Of a DNA stretch of 64,000 nt, positions 45,462 to 53,856 are shown piece after piece. The notes under the pieces are model-generated. The model had not been told where the DNA came from, made no database searches, and saw only the letters and a list, made by a program, of their open reading frames with translations. The translations under genes and the position numbers were made by a program. This stretch comes from Pseudomonas sp. FP453 (GTDB lineage Bacteria > Pseudomonadota > Gammaproteobacteria > Pseudomonadales > Pseudomonadaceae), in NCBI RefSeq assembly GCF_030687495.1, contig NZ_CP117435.1, forward strand, positions 310,001 to 374,000, in the 5' to 3' direction. Each line of letters begins with the position of its first letter. The first letter of the stretch is position 1.

Positions 45462-46649
45462 CTAATCGCGCTCGGCAAGCACCATCAAGTTGCGCGGCGT
45501 CAATGCCGCTTCGCAAAAGCTGCCGACATCGACCCTGTAGCCGTTTTCGCGCAGAAACAGTGCCCGATCCAGCACCAGCCATAGCTCCAACGGGCGCCGA
45601 AACAGACCACGCAGCAATTCCAGGTTTCTGACCTCGGCAAGTCGCCGCCAGCCGTGCGCCTCCAGCGCCAGCCAATCCTGCCTGCCTGTGGATAACCCTT
45701 TGAGCGCCGCCAGTTCCCGGCAGTAGTCGGCGAAGGGTTTATCCAGCCAGGCACTGGGCAGTGAAGGGGTGGGCAAGTAGTCGTCACAGCCGCGCAGTTG
45801 CCGTTGCAGGTGATCGAAGCCCAGGCGCCGCGCCATGGAGATGTCGCGTTGGCGGCGCACGCGGGCGCCGGCGGTGACGGTTTCGCTGAGGGGCAGGCCA
45901 AGGTCGTCGATTGACAGCTGCAATGCCGACGCCTGGCCTGCGCTGGACAGTGCTTGATAACGCTCTGCGCCGATGCGGTTGTAGCAGCAGGGCGCCAGGG
46001 CCAGTTGCTTGCAGCCGGCGCTGCTGGCCAGTTGCAGCAGGCGCACGTGCAGGTCACCGCAGGCGTGCAGGGCAACGAGCGTGTGCTCGGCGCTGAGCGT
46101 GACGTCGGCCATCACATCTTGCAGGCGATGGGTCACGGGCAGGCCGTGGTGTTCGCTCAAGGCCTGGCCGGCGGCGATCAGGGCGGGGTCATATTCCAGG
46201 CAGGTCAGGTGTTGCCCGGTTTGCAGCAGGCGGCGGCCGAGGTGGCCCTTGCCGGCGCACCAGTCCAGCCAGTGTGTCGGCGTTGCGGCAAATCCCAGCG
46301 CCGCGCCGAAGGCTTCGATCTGTTGCCATTTGCGCCCGGGCACATCGACATTCAGGCGATGGCGGGCGGGCTCAAGGGGCATGGTCGGTAACTTATCCAC
46401 AGCACCGAGCGCCAACGCCTGGCTGGCCAGCTGTGGAAAAGGTGCGGGCGCGGGTAAGTCATGGGGATGGTTGTGGGCGGTTTCGGCGTCGGCCAACGAA
46501 CGTTGGCGCAGCCACTGGGAGAGCGCGGGGTGTTCGGCTTCCCAGGGTAATTGCCGGTGGGTGAAGGGCCGTGGTCGCCACAGCCCTTGGTGTTCGATCA
46601 GGAATGTATCCAGCGCTTCAAAGCGCGCTTCAACGTCCCTGGCACGCAT
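45462..46649 (-). CDS. class I SAM-dependent methyltransferase
   Basis: 395-residue cytoplasmic protein with an S-adenosylmethionine motif DWCAGKGHLGRRL at about 129-141, an acidic post-motif (LTCLEYDPALIAAGQ), and later VALHACGDLHVRLL and LALAPCCYNRI. The ACGDL/PCCYN signature places it with the large-rRNA-type or Methyltransf_25/32 group, whose substrate is not established here. The first about 110 residues form an unassigned N-terminal domain. Its ATG at 46649 overlaps the end of the upstream permease gene by 20 bp, so it is translated from the ABC transporter mRNA. Confidence 0.82.
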   Translation of the reverse strand: MRARDVEARFEALDTFLIEHQGLWRPRPFTHRQLPWEAEHPALSQWLRQRSLADAETAHNHPHDLPAPAPFPQLASQALALGAVDKLPTMPLEPARHRLNVDVPGRKWQQIEAFGAALGFAATPTHWLDWCAGKGHLGRRLLQTGQHLTCLEYDPALIAAGQALSEHHGLPVTHRLQDVMADVTLSAEHTLVALHACGDLHVRLLQLASSAGCKQLALAPCCYNRIGAERYQALSSAGQASALQLSIDDLGLPLSETVTAGARVRRQRDISMARRLGFDHLQRQLRGCDDYLPTPSLPSAWLDKPFADYCRELAALKGLSTGRQDWLALEAHGWRRLAEVRNLELLRGLFRRPLELWLVLDRALFLRENGYRVDVGSFCEAALTPRNLMVLAERD

Positions 46650-47361
46650 CGACGCGCAGCCAGCGTTCCAGCAGCTTGAAGCCGCGCACCAGGATGTAGG
46701 CCATCAGCAGGTAGAACAGGCCAGCGGCAAAGAAGATCTCCACCGGCAAGTAGGTGCGGGCGATGATCGTACGGGCCATGCCGGTCAGTTCGAGCAAGGT
46801 CACGGTACTGGCCAGGGCGCTGGCCTTGAGCATCAGGATCACTTCGTTGCTGTACGCCGGCAGGCCGATGCGCGAGGCGCGCGGCAGGATGATGTAGAAC
46901 AGCGTCTTCGGCTTGGACATGCCCAGGGCGCGCGCCGCTTCGATCTCACCGGGCGGGATCGCCTGGATCGCGCCGCGCAGGATCTCGGCGATATAGGCGG
47001 CGGTGTGCAGGGTCATGGTGGCGGTGGCACACCAGAACGGATCGCGCAGGTACGGCCACATGAAGCTCTCGCGCACCGCATCGAACTGCGCCAGGCCGTA
47101 GTAGACCAGGAACAACTGCACCAGCAGCGGCGTGCCCCGGAAAAAGAAGATGTAGGCGTAGGGCAGGGCGCTCACGTACCAGCGTCGCGAGGAGCGGGCG
47201 ATACCCAGCGGAATCGCCAGCAGCAGGCCGGCGATCACGGCGATGGCCACCAGCTCCAGGGTCAGGATCGCGCCCTGGGCCAGCTTGGGCAGCCACTTGA
47301 TGATCACGGCCCAGTTCAGGCCCAGGTCGAAATGCGCCAGCCAGCTGTAGTCGCCGCTCAT
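46630..47361 (-). CDS. polar amino-acid ABC transporter permease, HisM type
   Basis: Inner-membrane permease of a histidine/arginine/lysine/ornithine-type importer, 243 residues from MSGDYSWLAHFDLGLNWAV. Five hydrophobic segments. The EAA loop is EIEAARALGMSKPKTLFYIILPRASRIGLPAYSNE. AAGGAG lies seven bases before the ATG at 47361, which overlaps the stop of the HisQ-type gene by four bases (ATGA). A much longer open frame upstream is only a shadow of that gene. Confidence 0.9.
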   Translation of the reverse strand: MSGDYSWLAHFDLGLNWAVIIKWLPKLAQGAILTLELVAIAVIAGLLLAIPLGIARSSRRWYVSALPYAYIFFFRGTPLLVQLFLVYYGLAQFDAVRESFMWPYLRDPFWCATATMTLHTAAYIAEILRGAIQAIPPGEIEAARALGMSKPKTLFYIILPRASRIGLPAYSNEVILMLKASALASTVTLLELTGMARTIIARTYLPVEIFFAAGLFYLLMAYILVRGFKLLERWLRVDACQGR

Positions 47362-48053
47362 TGGGTGCTCCTTGCAAAGCCGCGGGCGGCGCGTTTTTCC
47401 AGGAAATGCATGGCGGTCATCGCCAGGACGGTGAGGCCCAGGTACATGAAGGCCGCGACCATGAAGAAGGTGAAGGGCTGCTTGGTCACGGTCACGCCGA
47501 TTTGCGCGTGGCGCATGATTTCTTCCAGGCCGATCACCGAGACCAGCGCGGTGTCCTTCATCAGGATCATGAACAGGTTGCCCAGGCCCGGCAGGGCGAT
47601 GCGCCACATCTGCGGCATGATCAGGCGGGTGAAGATGCGAAACTTCGACAGGCCCAACGCCACACCGGCTTCGCGGTGGCCCTTGGGAATGGCGAGGATC
47701 GCGCCACGGAACACTTCGGTGGCGTAGGCGCCAAAGCACAGGCCCAGGGCGATGACCCCGGCGGCAAAGGCGCTGAGGGACAGGTCGGGGTTGCCGAAGA
47801 ACTCGCCGAGGGCACGCATCAGGTTGACCGTGCCGAAATAGATCAGCAGCACCCACAGCAGTTCGGGAATGCCGCGAACGAGGGTCGAGTACGCGCCGCC
47901 AAGCCATTGCAGCGGCTTGTACGGGGACGTCTTGGCCAGGGCGCCGGCCAGGCCGAGCACCAGCCCCAGGCACAGGGCCGTGAGCGCCAGTTTGACGGTC
48001 ATCAGCGCGCCAGCGGCGAGCGCGGGGCCGAATCCGTAGAGATCGAAATTCAT
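47358..48053 (-). CDS. polar amino-acid ABC transporter permease, HisQ type
   Basis: Second permease subunit, 231 residues from MNFDLYGFGPALAAGALMTVKLAL. The EAA loop reads HREAGVALGLSKFRIFTRLIMPQMWRIALPGLGN. I chose the ATG at 48053 because homologues start with this segment; a TTG six codons upstream is possible. It is separated from the binding-protein gene by a strong hairpin and overlaps the HisM-type gene by four bases. Confidence 0.9.
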   Translation of the reverse strand: MNFDLYGFGPALAAGALMTVKLALTALCLGLVLGLAGALAKTSPYKPLQWLGGAYSTLVRGIPELLWVLLIYFGTVNLMRALGEFFGNPDLSLSAFAAGVIALGLCFGAYATEVFRGAILAIPKGHREAGVALGLSKFRIFTRLIMPQMWRIALPGLGNLFMILMKDTALVSVIGLEEIMRHAQIGVTVTKQPFTFFMVAAFMYLGLTVLAMTAMHFLEKRAARGFARSTQ

Positions 48054-48083
48054 GGTGTTTTCATATCGCAAGGCATTGCTAAA

Positions 48084-48112
48084 AGCCGACGCGCCCGGGT
48101 GAGCGCGTCGGG
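48084..48112 (-). terminator. intercistronic hairpin after the binding-protein gene
   Basis: On the minus strand CCGACGCGC pairs with GCGCGTCGG, followed by CTTTTAG. Such hairpins between the binding-protein and permease genes usually stabilise or partly terminate the mRNA so that more binding protein is made. Confidence 0.65.
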
Positions 48113-48125
48113 CATACCGTTCAGA

Positions 48126-48878
48126 TCATTCGATGCTGAAAGGGAAGTACTTGTCGTTGATCTTCTTGTAGGTGCCGTCTGCCTTGATCTCTGCCAAGGC
48201 TTTGTTTAGGCGCTCGCGCAGCGGATCGCCCTTGCGGACGGCGATGCCGATCTTGTCGCTTTCTACAACCGGGTCGCCCTTGAACTCGTAGGCGGAACCG
48301 TCTTTGCTCTTGAGCCATTCGTACTGCACGTACTTGTCGGCGAGCATGCCGTCGAGGCGGCCGGAGATCAGGTCGAGGTAGGCGTTTTCCTGGGTGTCGT
48401 AGAGCTTGGCGGTGGTGTCCGGCAGCTCGTCTTCCAGGTAGGTACCGGCCAAGGTCGCGCGTTGGGCGCCGATGATCTTGCCCTTCAGGTAACCGGCGTC
48501 GGTCTTGAAGTCCTTGGTGGCTTTCGGCGCGATGAACTGCAGCTTGTTGGAGTAGTACGGGTCGGTGAAGTCGACGGCCTGCTTGCGTTCATCGGTGATG
48601 GACAGCGAGGACACCAGGAAGTCGAACTTCTTGGCGTTCAGGGCCGGGATGATGCCGTCCCAGTCGGACACGTACACTTCGCACTTCTCGACTTTCATCT
48701 TGGCGCACAGGGCGTCGCCGATGTCCTTGTCGAAGCCCACGACGTTGCCGCTGGCATCTTTATTGTTGAAGGGCGGGTAAGCCGCTTCGATCCCCATCTT
48801 CAAGGTTTCTGCCATGGCCGTGGCGCTGAACGCCATCGAGACGGCCGCAGCCAGAAGGAATTTTTTATAGTTCTGCAT
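48126..48878 (-). CDS. periplasmic amino-acid binding protein, HisJ/ArgT/AotJ type
   Basis: Solute-binding protein of the importer, 250 residues. A signal peptide (MQNYKKFLLAAAVSMAFSATAMA) is followed by the mature start ETLKMGIEAAYPPFNNKDASG. The family-3 signature appears as GFDKDIGDALCAKMKVEKCE, with the conserved disulphide pair seen in HisJ/LAO proteins. DWDGIIPALNAKKFDFLVSSLSIT and GKIIGAQRATLAGTYLEDEL line the expected ligand site. The pattern favours basic amino acids (arginine, ornithine, lysine or histidine). GGAG precedes the ATG at 48878. Confidence 0.92.
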   Translation of the reverse strand: MQNYKKFLLAAAVSMAFSATAMAETLKMGIEAAYPPFNNKDASGNVVGFDKDIGDALCAKMKVEKCEVYVSDWDGIIPALNAKKFDFLVSSLSITDERKQAVDFTDPYYSNKLQFIAPKATKDFKTDAGYLKGKIIGAQRATLAGTYLEDELPDTTAKLYDTQENAYLDLISGRLDGMLADKYVQYEWLKSKDGSAYEFKGDPVVESDKIGIAVRKGDPLRERLNKALAEIKADGTYKKINDKYFPFSIE

Positions 48879-48891
48879 GCATGTTGCTCCG

Positions 48892-49665
48892 TTAGCGGTT
48901 GCTGGACATGAATTGTTTGCAGCGCGCCGAAAGCGGGTTTTCAAATACCTGCTGTGGCGATCCTTGCTCTTCGACCAGGCCCTGGTGCAGGAACACCACT
49001 TCACTGGACACCTGACGGGCGAAGCCCATTTCATGGGTGACCAGCAGCATGGTGCGGCCTTCTTCGGCCAGTGCGCGGATCACATTAAGTACTTCCTGAA
49101 CCATTTCCGGGTCAAGGGCCGATGTGGGCTCGTCGAACAGGATGACTTTAGGCTGCATCGCCAGGGTGCGCGCGATGGCGGCCCGTTGTTGCTGGCCACC
49201 GGACAATTGCGCGGGGTAGGCGTGGCGTTTGTCGCTGATGCCGACCTTGGCCAGCAGGGCTTCGGCCACTTCGATGGCTTCGGCCTTGCTCTGGCCGAGC
49301 ACACGGCGCGGGGCCTCGATGATGTTGTCGAGGATGCTCATGTGCGGCCACAGGTTAAAGTTTTGAAACACAAAACCGATTTCGCTGCGCAGGCGGTTGA
49401 TCTGCTTGCCGTCGGCGGCCATCAGCTCGCCGTTTTTCGCAGCCTTGAGCTTGAGCTCTTCGCCGGCGACCAGGATCTGGCCCTGGTGCGGGTTTTCCAG
49501 CAGGTTGATGCAGCGCAGGAATGTGGACTTGCCGGAACCGGAGGAACCCAGGATCGAGATCACATCGCCGTCGCGAGCGGTCAGCGAGATACCTTTGAGT
49601 ACCTCCAGCTCACCATAGCGTTTATGCAAGTTGCGGATTTCAAGCGCGGGCGTGGCCTCGGCCAT
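48892..49665 (-). CDS. amino-acid ABC transporter ATP-binding protein, HisP/AotP type
   Basis: Cytoplasmic ATPase of the importer, 257 residues. Walker [14 protein letters not shown]-loop [11 protein letters not shown], signature LSGGQQQR, Walker [16 protein letters not shown]-loop [10 protein letters not shown]. The insert after the Walker A region ([23 protein letters not shown]) is typical of HisP-type proteins for basic amino acids. First gene of the operon ATPase, binding protein, HisQ, HisM, methyltransferase; 13 bp separate it from the binding-protein gene. Confidence 0.93.
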   Translation of the reverse strand: MAEATPALEIRNLHKRYGELEVLKGISLTARDGDVISILGSSGSGKSTFLRCINLLENPHQGQILVAGEELKLKAAKNGELMAADGKQINRLRSEIGFVFQNFNLWPHMSILDNIIEAPRRVLGQSKAEAIEVAEALLAKVGISDKRHAYPAQLSGGQQQRAAIARTLAMQPKVILFDEPTSALDPEMVQEVLNVIRALAEEGRTMLLVTHEMGFARQVSSEVVFLHQGLVEEQGSPQQVFENPLSARCKQFMSSNR

Positions 49666-50110
49666 GTGCGGTCCTCATTGTGTTCGTTGCGTGCTTGCTG
49701 TTGGGCCGCCTTCCTGGCGAGGCGCCAAGCTAGCATAGCGTTTGAATGACAGCCAACAGCGCTGCGGACGGTTAACAGGTGGTCTGCGGCAGGGTGTCGC
49801 ATCGGCACAGCAGCGTGTCGCGCCATCTACAACCGAACAGCCGTTTGAACCTGTAAACCGGCAGGCTTCGCGTAAAAAAGGGCGCGATGGTGCCAGCTTT
49901 GGCCGGGGGTTGGAAGGGTCAATCGGGCAAACGGTGCATATCAGCCCCGTTATGGCGCGTCACGTACTTTTTGTGTGTGTTTTTGGTGCGTGCTTTCGTT
50001 TAAAAGTGAGTCGCACGGTAACGCTATAGCGGAATTTCATTGTTCTCAATGGGTTGCGATGGCTGCTGGATTGTCCTACAGCCCGCGTCAATTGCGGGCT
50101 TGTAACATTT
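49666..50110. other. divergent spacer between ABC operon and gabP-like gene
   Basis: No convincing gene. It contains a short GC hairpin (GCCCGC / GCGGGC, 50081-50098) just before the sigma-54 type promoter. I could not place the ABC operon promoter. Confidence 0.5.
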
Positions 50111-50125
50111 TGGCGCAAATCTTGC
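50111..50125 (+). promoter_or_regulatory. sigma-54 type promoter for the gabP-like gene
   Basis: TGGCGCAAATCTTGC keeps the required GG-N10-GC spacing and matches most of the -24/-12 consensus TGGCAC-N5-TTGC. Transcription would begin near 50137, about 80 bp before the start codon. Nitrogen-related control of an amino-acid permease is plausible. Confidence 0.6.
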
Positions 50126-50218
50126 GTAAAAAATAAAGAACGCCCTGTTGGTTTCTTTTCACGAGAAAGAGCACAGGCCGGGCGGACCGTTTTCGCAATT
50201 CCTCGCAAAGGTGTGTCA

Positions 50219-51610
50219 ATGAGTAGTACGCAAAGCTCCAATGACCTCGAACAGGGGCTCAAACCGCGTCACGTCACCATGCTGTCGATTGCCGGCGTCA
50301 TTGGTGCCGGTTTGTTTGTTGGCTCCGGCCACGCGATTGCTGCCGCCGGCCCTGCGGTGCTGCTGGCCTACGCCGCCGCCGGTACGCTGGTGGTATTGGT
50401 GATGCGCATGCTGGCCGAAATGGCCGTGGCGTCACCGGACACCGGTTCGTTCTCGACGTACGCCGACCGCGCCATCGGTCACTGGGCCGGTTTCACCATC
50501 GGCTGGTTGTACTGGTGGTTCTGGGTCCTGGTGATCCCGCTGGAAGCCAACGCCGCCGCGACCATCCTGCACGCCTGGTTCCCGGATATCGCCATCTGGG
50601 CGTTCACGCTGGTCATCACCTTGCTGCTGACCGCGACCAACTTGTTCAGCGTGAAGAACTACGGCGAGTTCGAGTTCTGGTTTGCGCTGATCAAGGTCGT
50701 GGCCATCGTGGGCTTTGTGATCCTCGGCCTGGCCGCGATCTTCGGCTTCCTGCCGACCAGCCAGGTCAGCGGCGTTTCGCACCTGTTCGACACCCAAGGC
50801 TTCATGCCCAACGGCATGGGCGCGGTATTGGCCGCGATCCTCACCACCATGTTCTCGTTCATGGGCACCGAGATCGTCACCATCGCTGCCGCCGAATCGA
50901 AGAACCCTGGCCAGCAAATCACCAAGGCCACCAACTCGGTGATCTGGCGGATTGGTTTGTTCTACCTGTTGTCGATCTTCATCGTGGTGTCCCTGGTGCC
51001 ATGGAACGATCCGACCCTCGCGGCCGTAGGTTCCTACCAGACCGTGCTGGAACGCATGGGCATCCCGAACGCCAAGATGATCGTTGATATCGTGGTGTTG
51101 GTTGCCGTGACCAGCTGCCTGAACTCGGCGTTGTACACCGCGTCGCGCATGCTGTTCTCCCTGGGTCGTCGCGGTGACGCACCGGCTGTGGCCAAGCGCA
51201 CCAACAAGAGCGGCACGCCTTATTGGGCGGTGATGCTGTCCACCGGCGCGGCGTTCCTCGCAGTGTTCGCCAACTACGTGGCTCCGGCTGCCGTGTTGGA
51301 ATTCCTGCTGGCCAGCTCCGGCGCAATTGCGCTGCTGGTGTACCTGGTGATCGCGGTGTCGCAACTGCGCATGCGCCAGAAGCGTACGGCGGCGGGTGAG
51401 AAGATTGTCTTCAAGATGTGGCTGTTCCCGGGCCTGACCTACGCGGTGATGGTGTTTATCGTCGGTACGTTGACCATCATGCTGTTCCAGGAAGCCCATC
51501 GGGTCGAGATTATTGCGACGGGTGTGTTGAGTTTGCTGGTGGTGGCGGCGGGGCTGATGGTGTCCAGTCGTCGCAAGGCGCAAAAGGTAGGCGCCGCAGT
51601 ACTCAACTGA
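50219..51610 (+). CDS. gabP: GABA permease-like APC-family amino-acid transporter
   Basis: Twelve-helix inner-membrane proton symporter of the amino acid-polyamine-organocation family, 463 residues. The N-terminus LKPRHVTMLSIAGVIGAGLFVGSG is the conserved first helix. GTEIVTIAAAESKNPGQQITKATNSVIWRI is the consensus amphipathic segment of the AAT subfamily, and TPYWAVMLSTGAAF follows in the right place. Overall pattern is closest to GabP (4-aminobutyrate). AAAGG precedes the ATG at 50219; the frame is open further upstream across the sigma-54 promoter, which argues against a longer start. A REPIN follows the gene. Confidence 0.88.
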   Translation: MSSTQSSNDLEQGLKPRHVTMLSIAGVIGAGLFVGSGHAIAAAGPAVLLAYAAAGTLVVLVMRMLAEMAVASPDTGSFSTYADRAIGHWAGFTIGWLYWWFWVLVIPLEANAAATILHAWFPDIAIWAFTLVITLLLTATNLFSVKNYGEFEFWFALIKVVAIVGFVILGLAAIFGFLPTSQVSGVSHLFDTQGFMPNGMGAVLAAILTTMFSFMGTEIVTIAAAESKNPGQQITKATNSVIWRIGLFYLLSIFIVVSLVPWNDPTLAAVGSYQTVLERMGIPNAKMIVDIVVLVAVTSCLNSALYTASRMLFSLGRRGDAPAVAKRTNKSGTPYWAVMLSTGAAFLAVFANYVAPAAVLEFLLASSGAIALLVYLVIAVSQLRMRQKRTAAGEKIVFKMWLFPGLTYAVMVFIVGTLTIMLFQEAHRVEIIATGVLSLLVVAAGLMVSSRRKAQKVGAAVLN

Positions 51611-51627
51611 CGGAATGCGTTCAAAAA

Positions 51628-51731
51628 TGTGGGAGCGGGCTTGCCCGCGATGCAGGCACCTCGGTCTTACAGTGACACCGAGGTGATGCTATCGCAGGCA
51701 AGCCAGCTCCCACACAAGCCAGCTCCCACAT
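51628..51731. repeat. REPIN (paired inverted REP sequences)
   Basis: Left REP TGTGGGAGCGGGCTTGCCCG at 51628 and inverted right REP ending AGCCAGCTCCCACA at 51714 enclose an inner stem CACCTCGGT / ACCGAGGTG. A partial second right end (AGCCAGCTCCCACA) is appended at 51717-51730. These are the mobile, non-autonomous REP doublets known from P. fluorescens. Confidence 0.88.
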
Positions 51732-51742
51732 TGGGTGTTGCG

Positions 51743-52156
51743 TCAGTCTGCCGAGCTGGTCAGGGCCTGGGACGCCGCCAGGTAATCCGCCTGGAACTCT
51801 GGCGATTCGATCCACGCCAGCGCAGTCGCTTCATCATCGCTATCCGTGGCCCACTGCCGATACTCGATCAGTGCCGCCAGGATAAAGTCAGTAGCTTCCT
51901 CTTCGCCTTCCTGCTCCAACACCAGCGCCAGCAATGGGTGCGACAGGAACGCTGCGCACAATGCCTGCTGGCTGGTCTCGCCCGCGGCGCGCATCTCGAC
52001 GAACAGCTCGGTCAAATCCACTGACTCAAGGTCAATGCGGCTGTCATCGCCGGCAAACGCGTCCGGCTTGCTCGCGACGGCGCGCTGGGTGCGGTTTTGC
52101 TTGGCCTTGGTCTTGGCCCGTTGGGCGCGTTTTTGCTGCTTGTTTGGCGAGGCCAT
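51743..52156 (-). CDS. conserved hypothetical protein
   Basis: 137 residues. The N-terminus is strongly basic and low-complexity (NKQQKRAQRAKTKAKQNRTQ), suggesting nucleic-acid or ribosome contact. The rest is acidic and helical (LTELFVEMRAAGETSQQALCAAF, EGEEEATDFILAALIEYRQW). No signal peptide or known catalytic motif. AGGACG precedes the ATG. It is 20 bp downstream of the hydrolase gene on the same strand and may be co-transcribed with it. I do not recognise a function. Confidence 0.72.
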   Translation of the reverse strand: MASPNKQQKRAQRAKTKAKQNRTQRAVASKPDAFAGDDSRIDLESVDLTELFVEMRAAGETSQQALCAAFLSHPLLALVLEQEGEEEATDFILAALIEYRQWATDSDDEATALAWIESPEFQADYLAASQALTSSAD

Positions 52157-52175
52157 GGGTGTGACGTCCTAGGGT

Positions 52176-53141
52176 TCAGAGTGGGGTATTGAAGCGCAGC
52201 TTGGCGCAAATCCCAAGGGTATCTGTCGGTAATTGGCCGTTTCGCAGCCACGCCAATGCTATCGGCCACAATCGGTCCTGATACTCGCTACGGAAAAAGG
52301 CGAAATGCCCGACCTGTTTTTCGCCGATGTCCTCGGGCGCAATCCGCAGGTGGGTGCGCTCGCTGTTGGCGAAGTAGCCGAGCAGCCGCTCGATGGCTGC
52401 CACGGTGCCGAACGGATCATCAGTGAGGCTGATGGCCAGGAGCTGCGCCTTCACCCGGCTGAACGGCAGCTCACCCAGGTCTCGTCCGCTGGGCCTCGTT
52501 TCATAGCGGGGCGTCGGCGTGCTCCAGTCCCGCACCACGCCCGCGGGCGTGTCTTCCAGCCAGCCCAGGCGCTTGCCGGGGAAGTATCCGCAGAGGGCGG
52601 TTAGCAACGGCATCAGCACATGCCATTTGGCAACCATCTGCCAGCGCCCACGCGTTGCGTAGTCGCGCCAATAGGCAAACTGTGCGCCGACGGTAACGAT
52701 GCGCCGGATCACCGCGCCCGAGGCGCCAAGGCCTGCCGCACAGCCGCCGAAGCTGTGGCCCACCACGTCGATTGGCTGCCCGGGAAACTCCCGTTGAGCG
52801 CGCCGCAGGATCGCCTCGAAGTCCAGCGTGCCCCAATCCGACCAGGACGCCTTGAAGCTGCGCAGCGAGCCGCTGCGGGATTCGCCGATGCCACGGTAGT
52901 CGTAGGTGATGACGTCAAGGCCGTTGGCAAACAGGTAGTCGGCGAAGCGCGAGTAATAGCGACAGCGCAGGGAAGTGGCGGCGTTGATGATGACGATGGG
53001 GCGTTCGAGGTCGGTGCGCGGGTGGCGCCAGGTGAAGCCGCCGAGGAGGTGGTTGTCGGCGGTGGGTTCTTTGAATGGGGTGCTTTGACTTGGCATGCGT
53101 GTCACATCGGGCATTCGCGAAGAGGCGTCATTCAAATTCAT
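52176..53141 (-). CDS. alpha/beta-fold hydrolase
   Basis: 321 residues with the alpha/beta hydrolase fold: oxyanion region VIINAATSLRCRYYSRFADYL, DVITYDYRGIGES, nucleophile elbow GHSFGG with Ser130, and a late histidine in VGHFAFFRSEYQ. The acid is probably in SLTDDPFGTV. The family of such predicted hydrolases is broad; no substrate can be given. AAAGGCAG lies eight bases before the ATG at 53141, which is better than the in-frame start at 53225. Confidence 0.82.
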   Translation of the reverse strand: MNLNDASSRMPDVTRMPSQSTPFKEPTADNHLLGGFTWRHPRTDLERPIVIINAATSLRCRYYSRFADYLFANGLDVITYDYRGIGESRSGSLRSFKASWSDWGTLDFEAILRRAQREFPGQPIDVVGHSFGGCAAGLGASGAVIRRIVTVGAQFAYWRDYATRGRWQMVAKWHVLMPLLTALCGYFPGKRLGWLEDTPAGVVRDWSTPTPRYETRPSGRDLGELPFSRVKAQLLAISLTDDPFGTVAAIERLLGYFANSERTHLRIAPEDIGEKQVGHFAFFRSEYQDRLWPIALAWLRNGQLPTDTLGICAKLRFNTPL

Positions 53142-53321
53142 TGGGGTTCTGCCTTTAATCGTTTTTATTTTTTTAGTAACAGTTGGCCAGTTTGCCAGTA
53201 CTTGTCCTGCCTTTGGTGGGTTCACTAATCTCGGCGCTCACTGATAGAGCCATACATCCGAGAGGAACGACACCCGACCATGGACCGATTAGACTGGCAG
53301 GCACCTAACTCGGAGGTCTCT

Positions 53322-53516
53322 ATGAGCATCCCACTTTCTCCCATCGTTTCAGAGTTTGAAACAGAAGAGCAGGCTGCCAGCTACGACCGTTGGTTTCGGG
53401 CCAAGGTGCAGGCGTCGATTGATGATCCTCGCCCGAGCATTCCGCATGATGAGGCCATGGCCGAAGTCGAGAGGATGCTGGAAGAGAGGCGCAAGGCTCG
53501 CCGTGCTGCTCGTTAA
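53322..53516 (+). CDS. type II antitoxin, RelB/ParD-like
   Basis: 64 residues (MSIPLSPIVSEFETEEQAASYDRWFRAKV), a short helical protein with the pattern of stability-domain antitoxins: EFETEEQAASYDRWFRAKVQ followed by DDPRPSIPHDEAMAEVERML and a basic tail. GGAGG lies six bases before the ATG at 53322; the 14-codon upstream extension is not needed. It overlaps the toxin gene by 14 bp, the usual coupled arrangement. Confidence 0.78.
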   Translation: MSIPLSPIVSEFETEEQAASYDRWFRAKVQASIDDPRPSIPHDEAMAEVERMLEERRKARRAAR

Positions 53517-53814
53517 GTGGCGGCCTGAGGCTATCGCCGCCCTGACCGATATCATTGATTATATTGAGCAGTACAACCCCGTTGCCGCTGCGACCCTTCA
53601 CCGAAACATTGTGGCGGCCACTGAGGGGCTGTCTTCAATGCCCTACGGATTCAAGTGTGGTCGCTTGATCGGCACGCGGGAAATGGTTGTTCATCCCAAT
53701 TATCTGGTGGTTTATCGAGTGCTGGAGCAAATCGAGGTACTGGCGGTGCTACACACCCGTCAGGAATATCCCTCTGACAAGCTCAAGCCTTACCACTCGA
53801 CCTCTCGCCAATAG
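53503..53814 (+). CDS. type II toxin, RelE/ParE superfamily
   Basis: 103 residues from a GTG at 53503 inside the antitoxin gene. VKWRPEAIAALTDIIDYIEQYNPVAA is the typical ParE/RelE first strand and helices. LIGTREMVVHPNYLVVYRVLEQIEVLAVLHTRQEYP carries the conserved REMVV, YLVVYRV and VLHTRQ strands. ParE proteins poison DNA gyrase and RelE proteins cut mRNA on the ribosome. The ARREMVV...VLHTRQ pattern leans toward the ParE/StbE side but does not decide it. Confidence 0.85.
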   Translation: MLLVKWRPEAIAALTDIIDYIEQYNPVAAATLHRNIVAATEGLSSMPYGFKCGRLIGTREMVVHPNYLVVYRVLEQIEVLAVLHTRQEYPSDKLKPYHSTSRQ

Positions 53815-53856
53815 ATCCATAGGCTTGTTGCCTTTGCGATCAGCTAGGGCGATGTC

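Noticed and set aside
46630..47973. 447-codon version of the HisM-type permease
   Set aside because: The upstream 200 codons are an out-of-frame reading of the HisQ-type gene; AAGGAG and a normal N-terminus fix the start at 47361.
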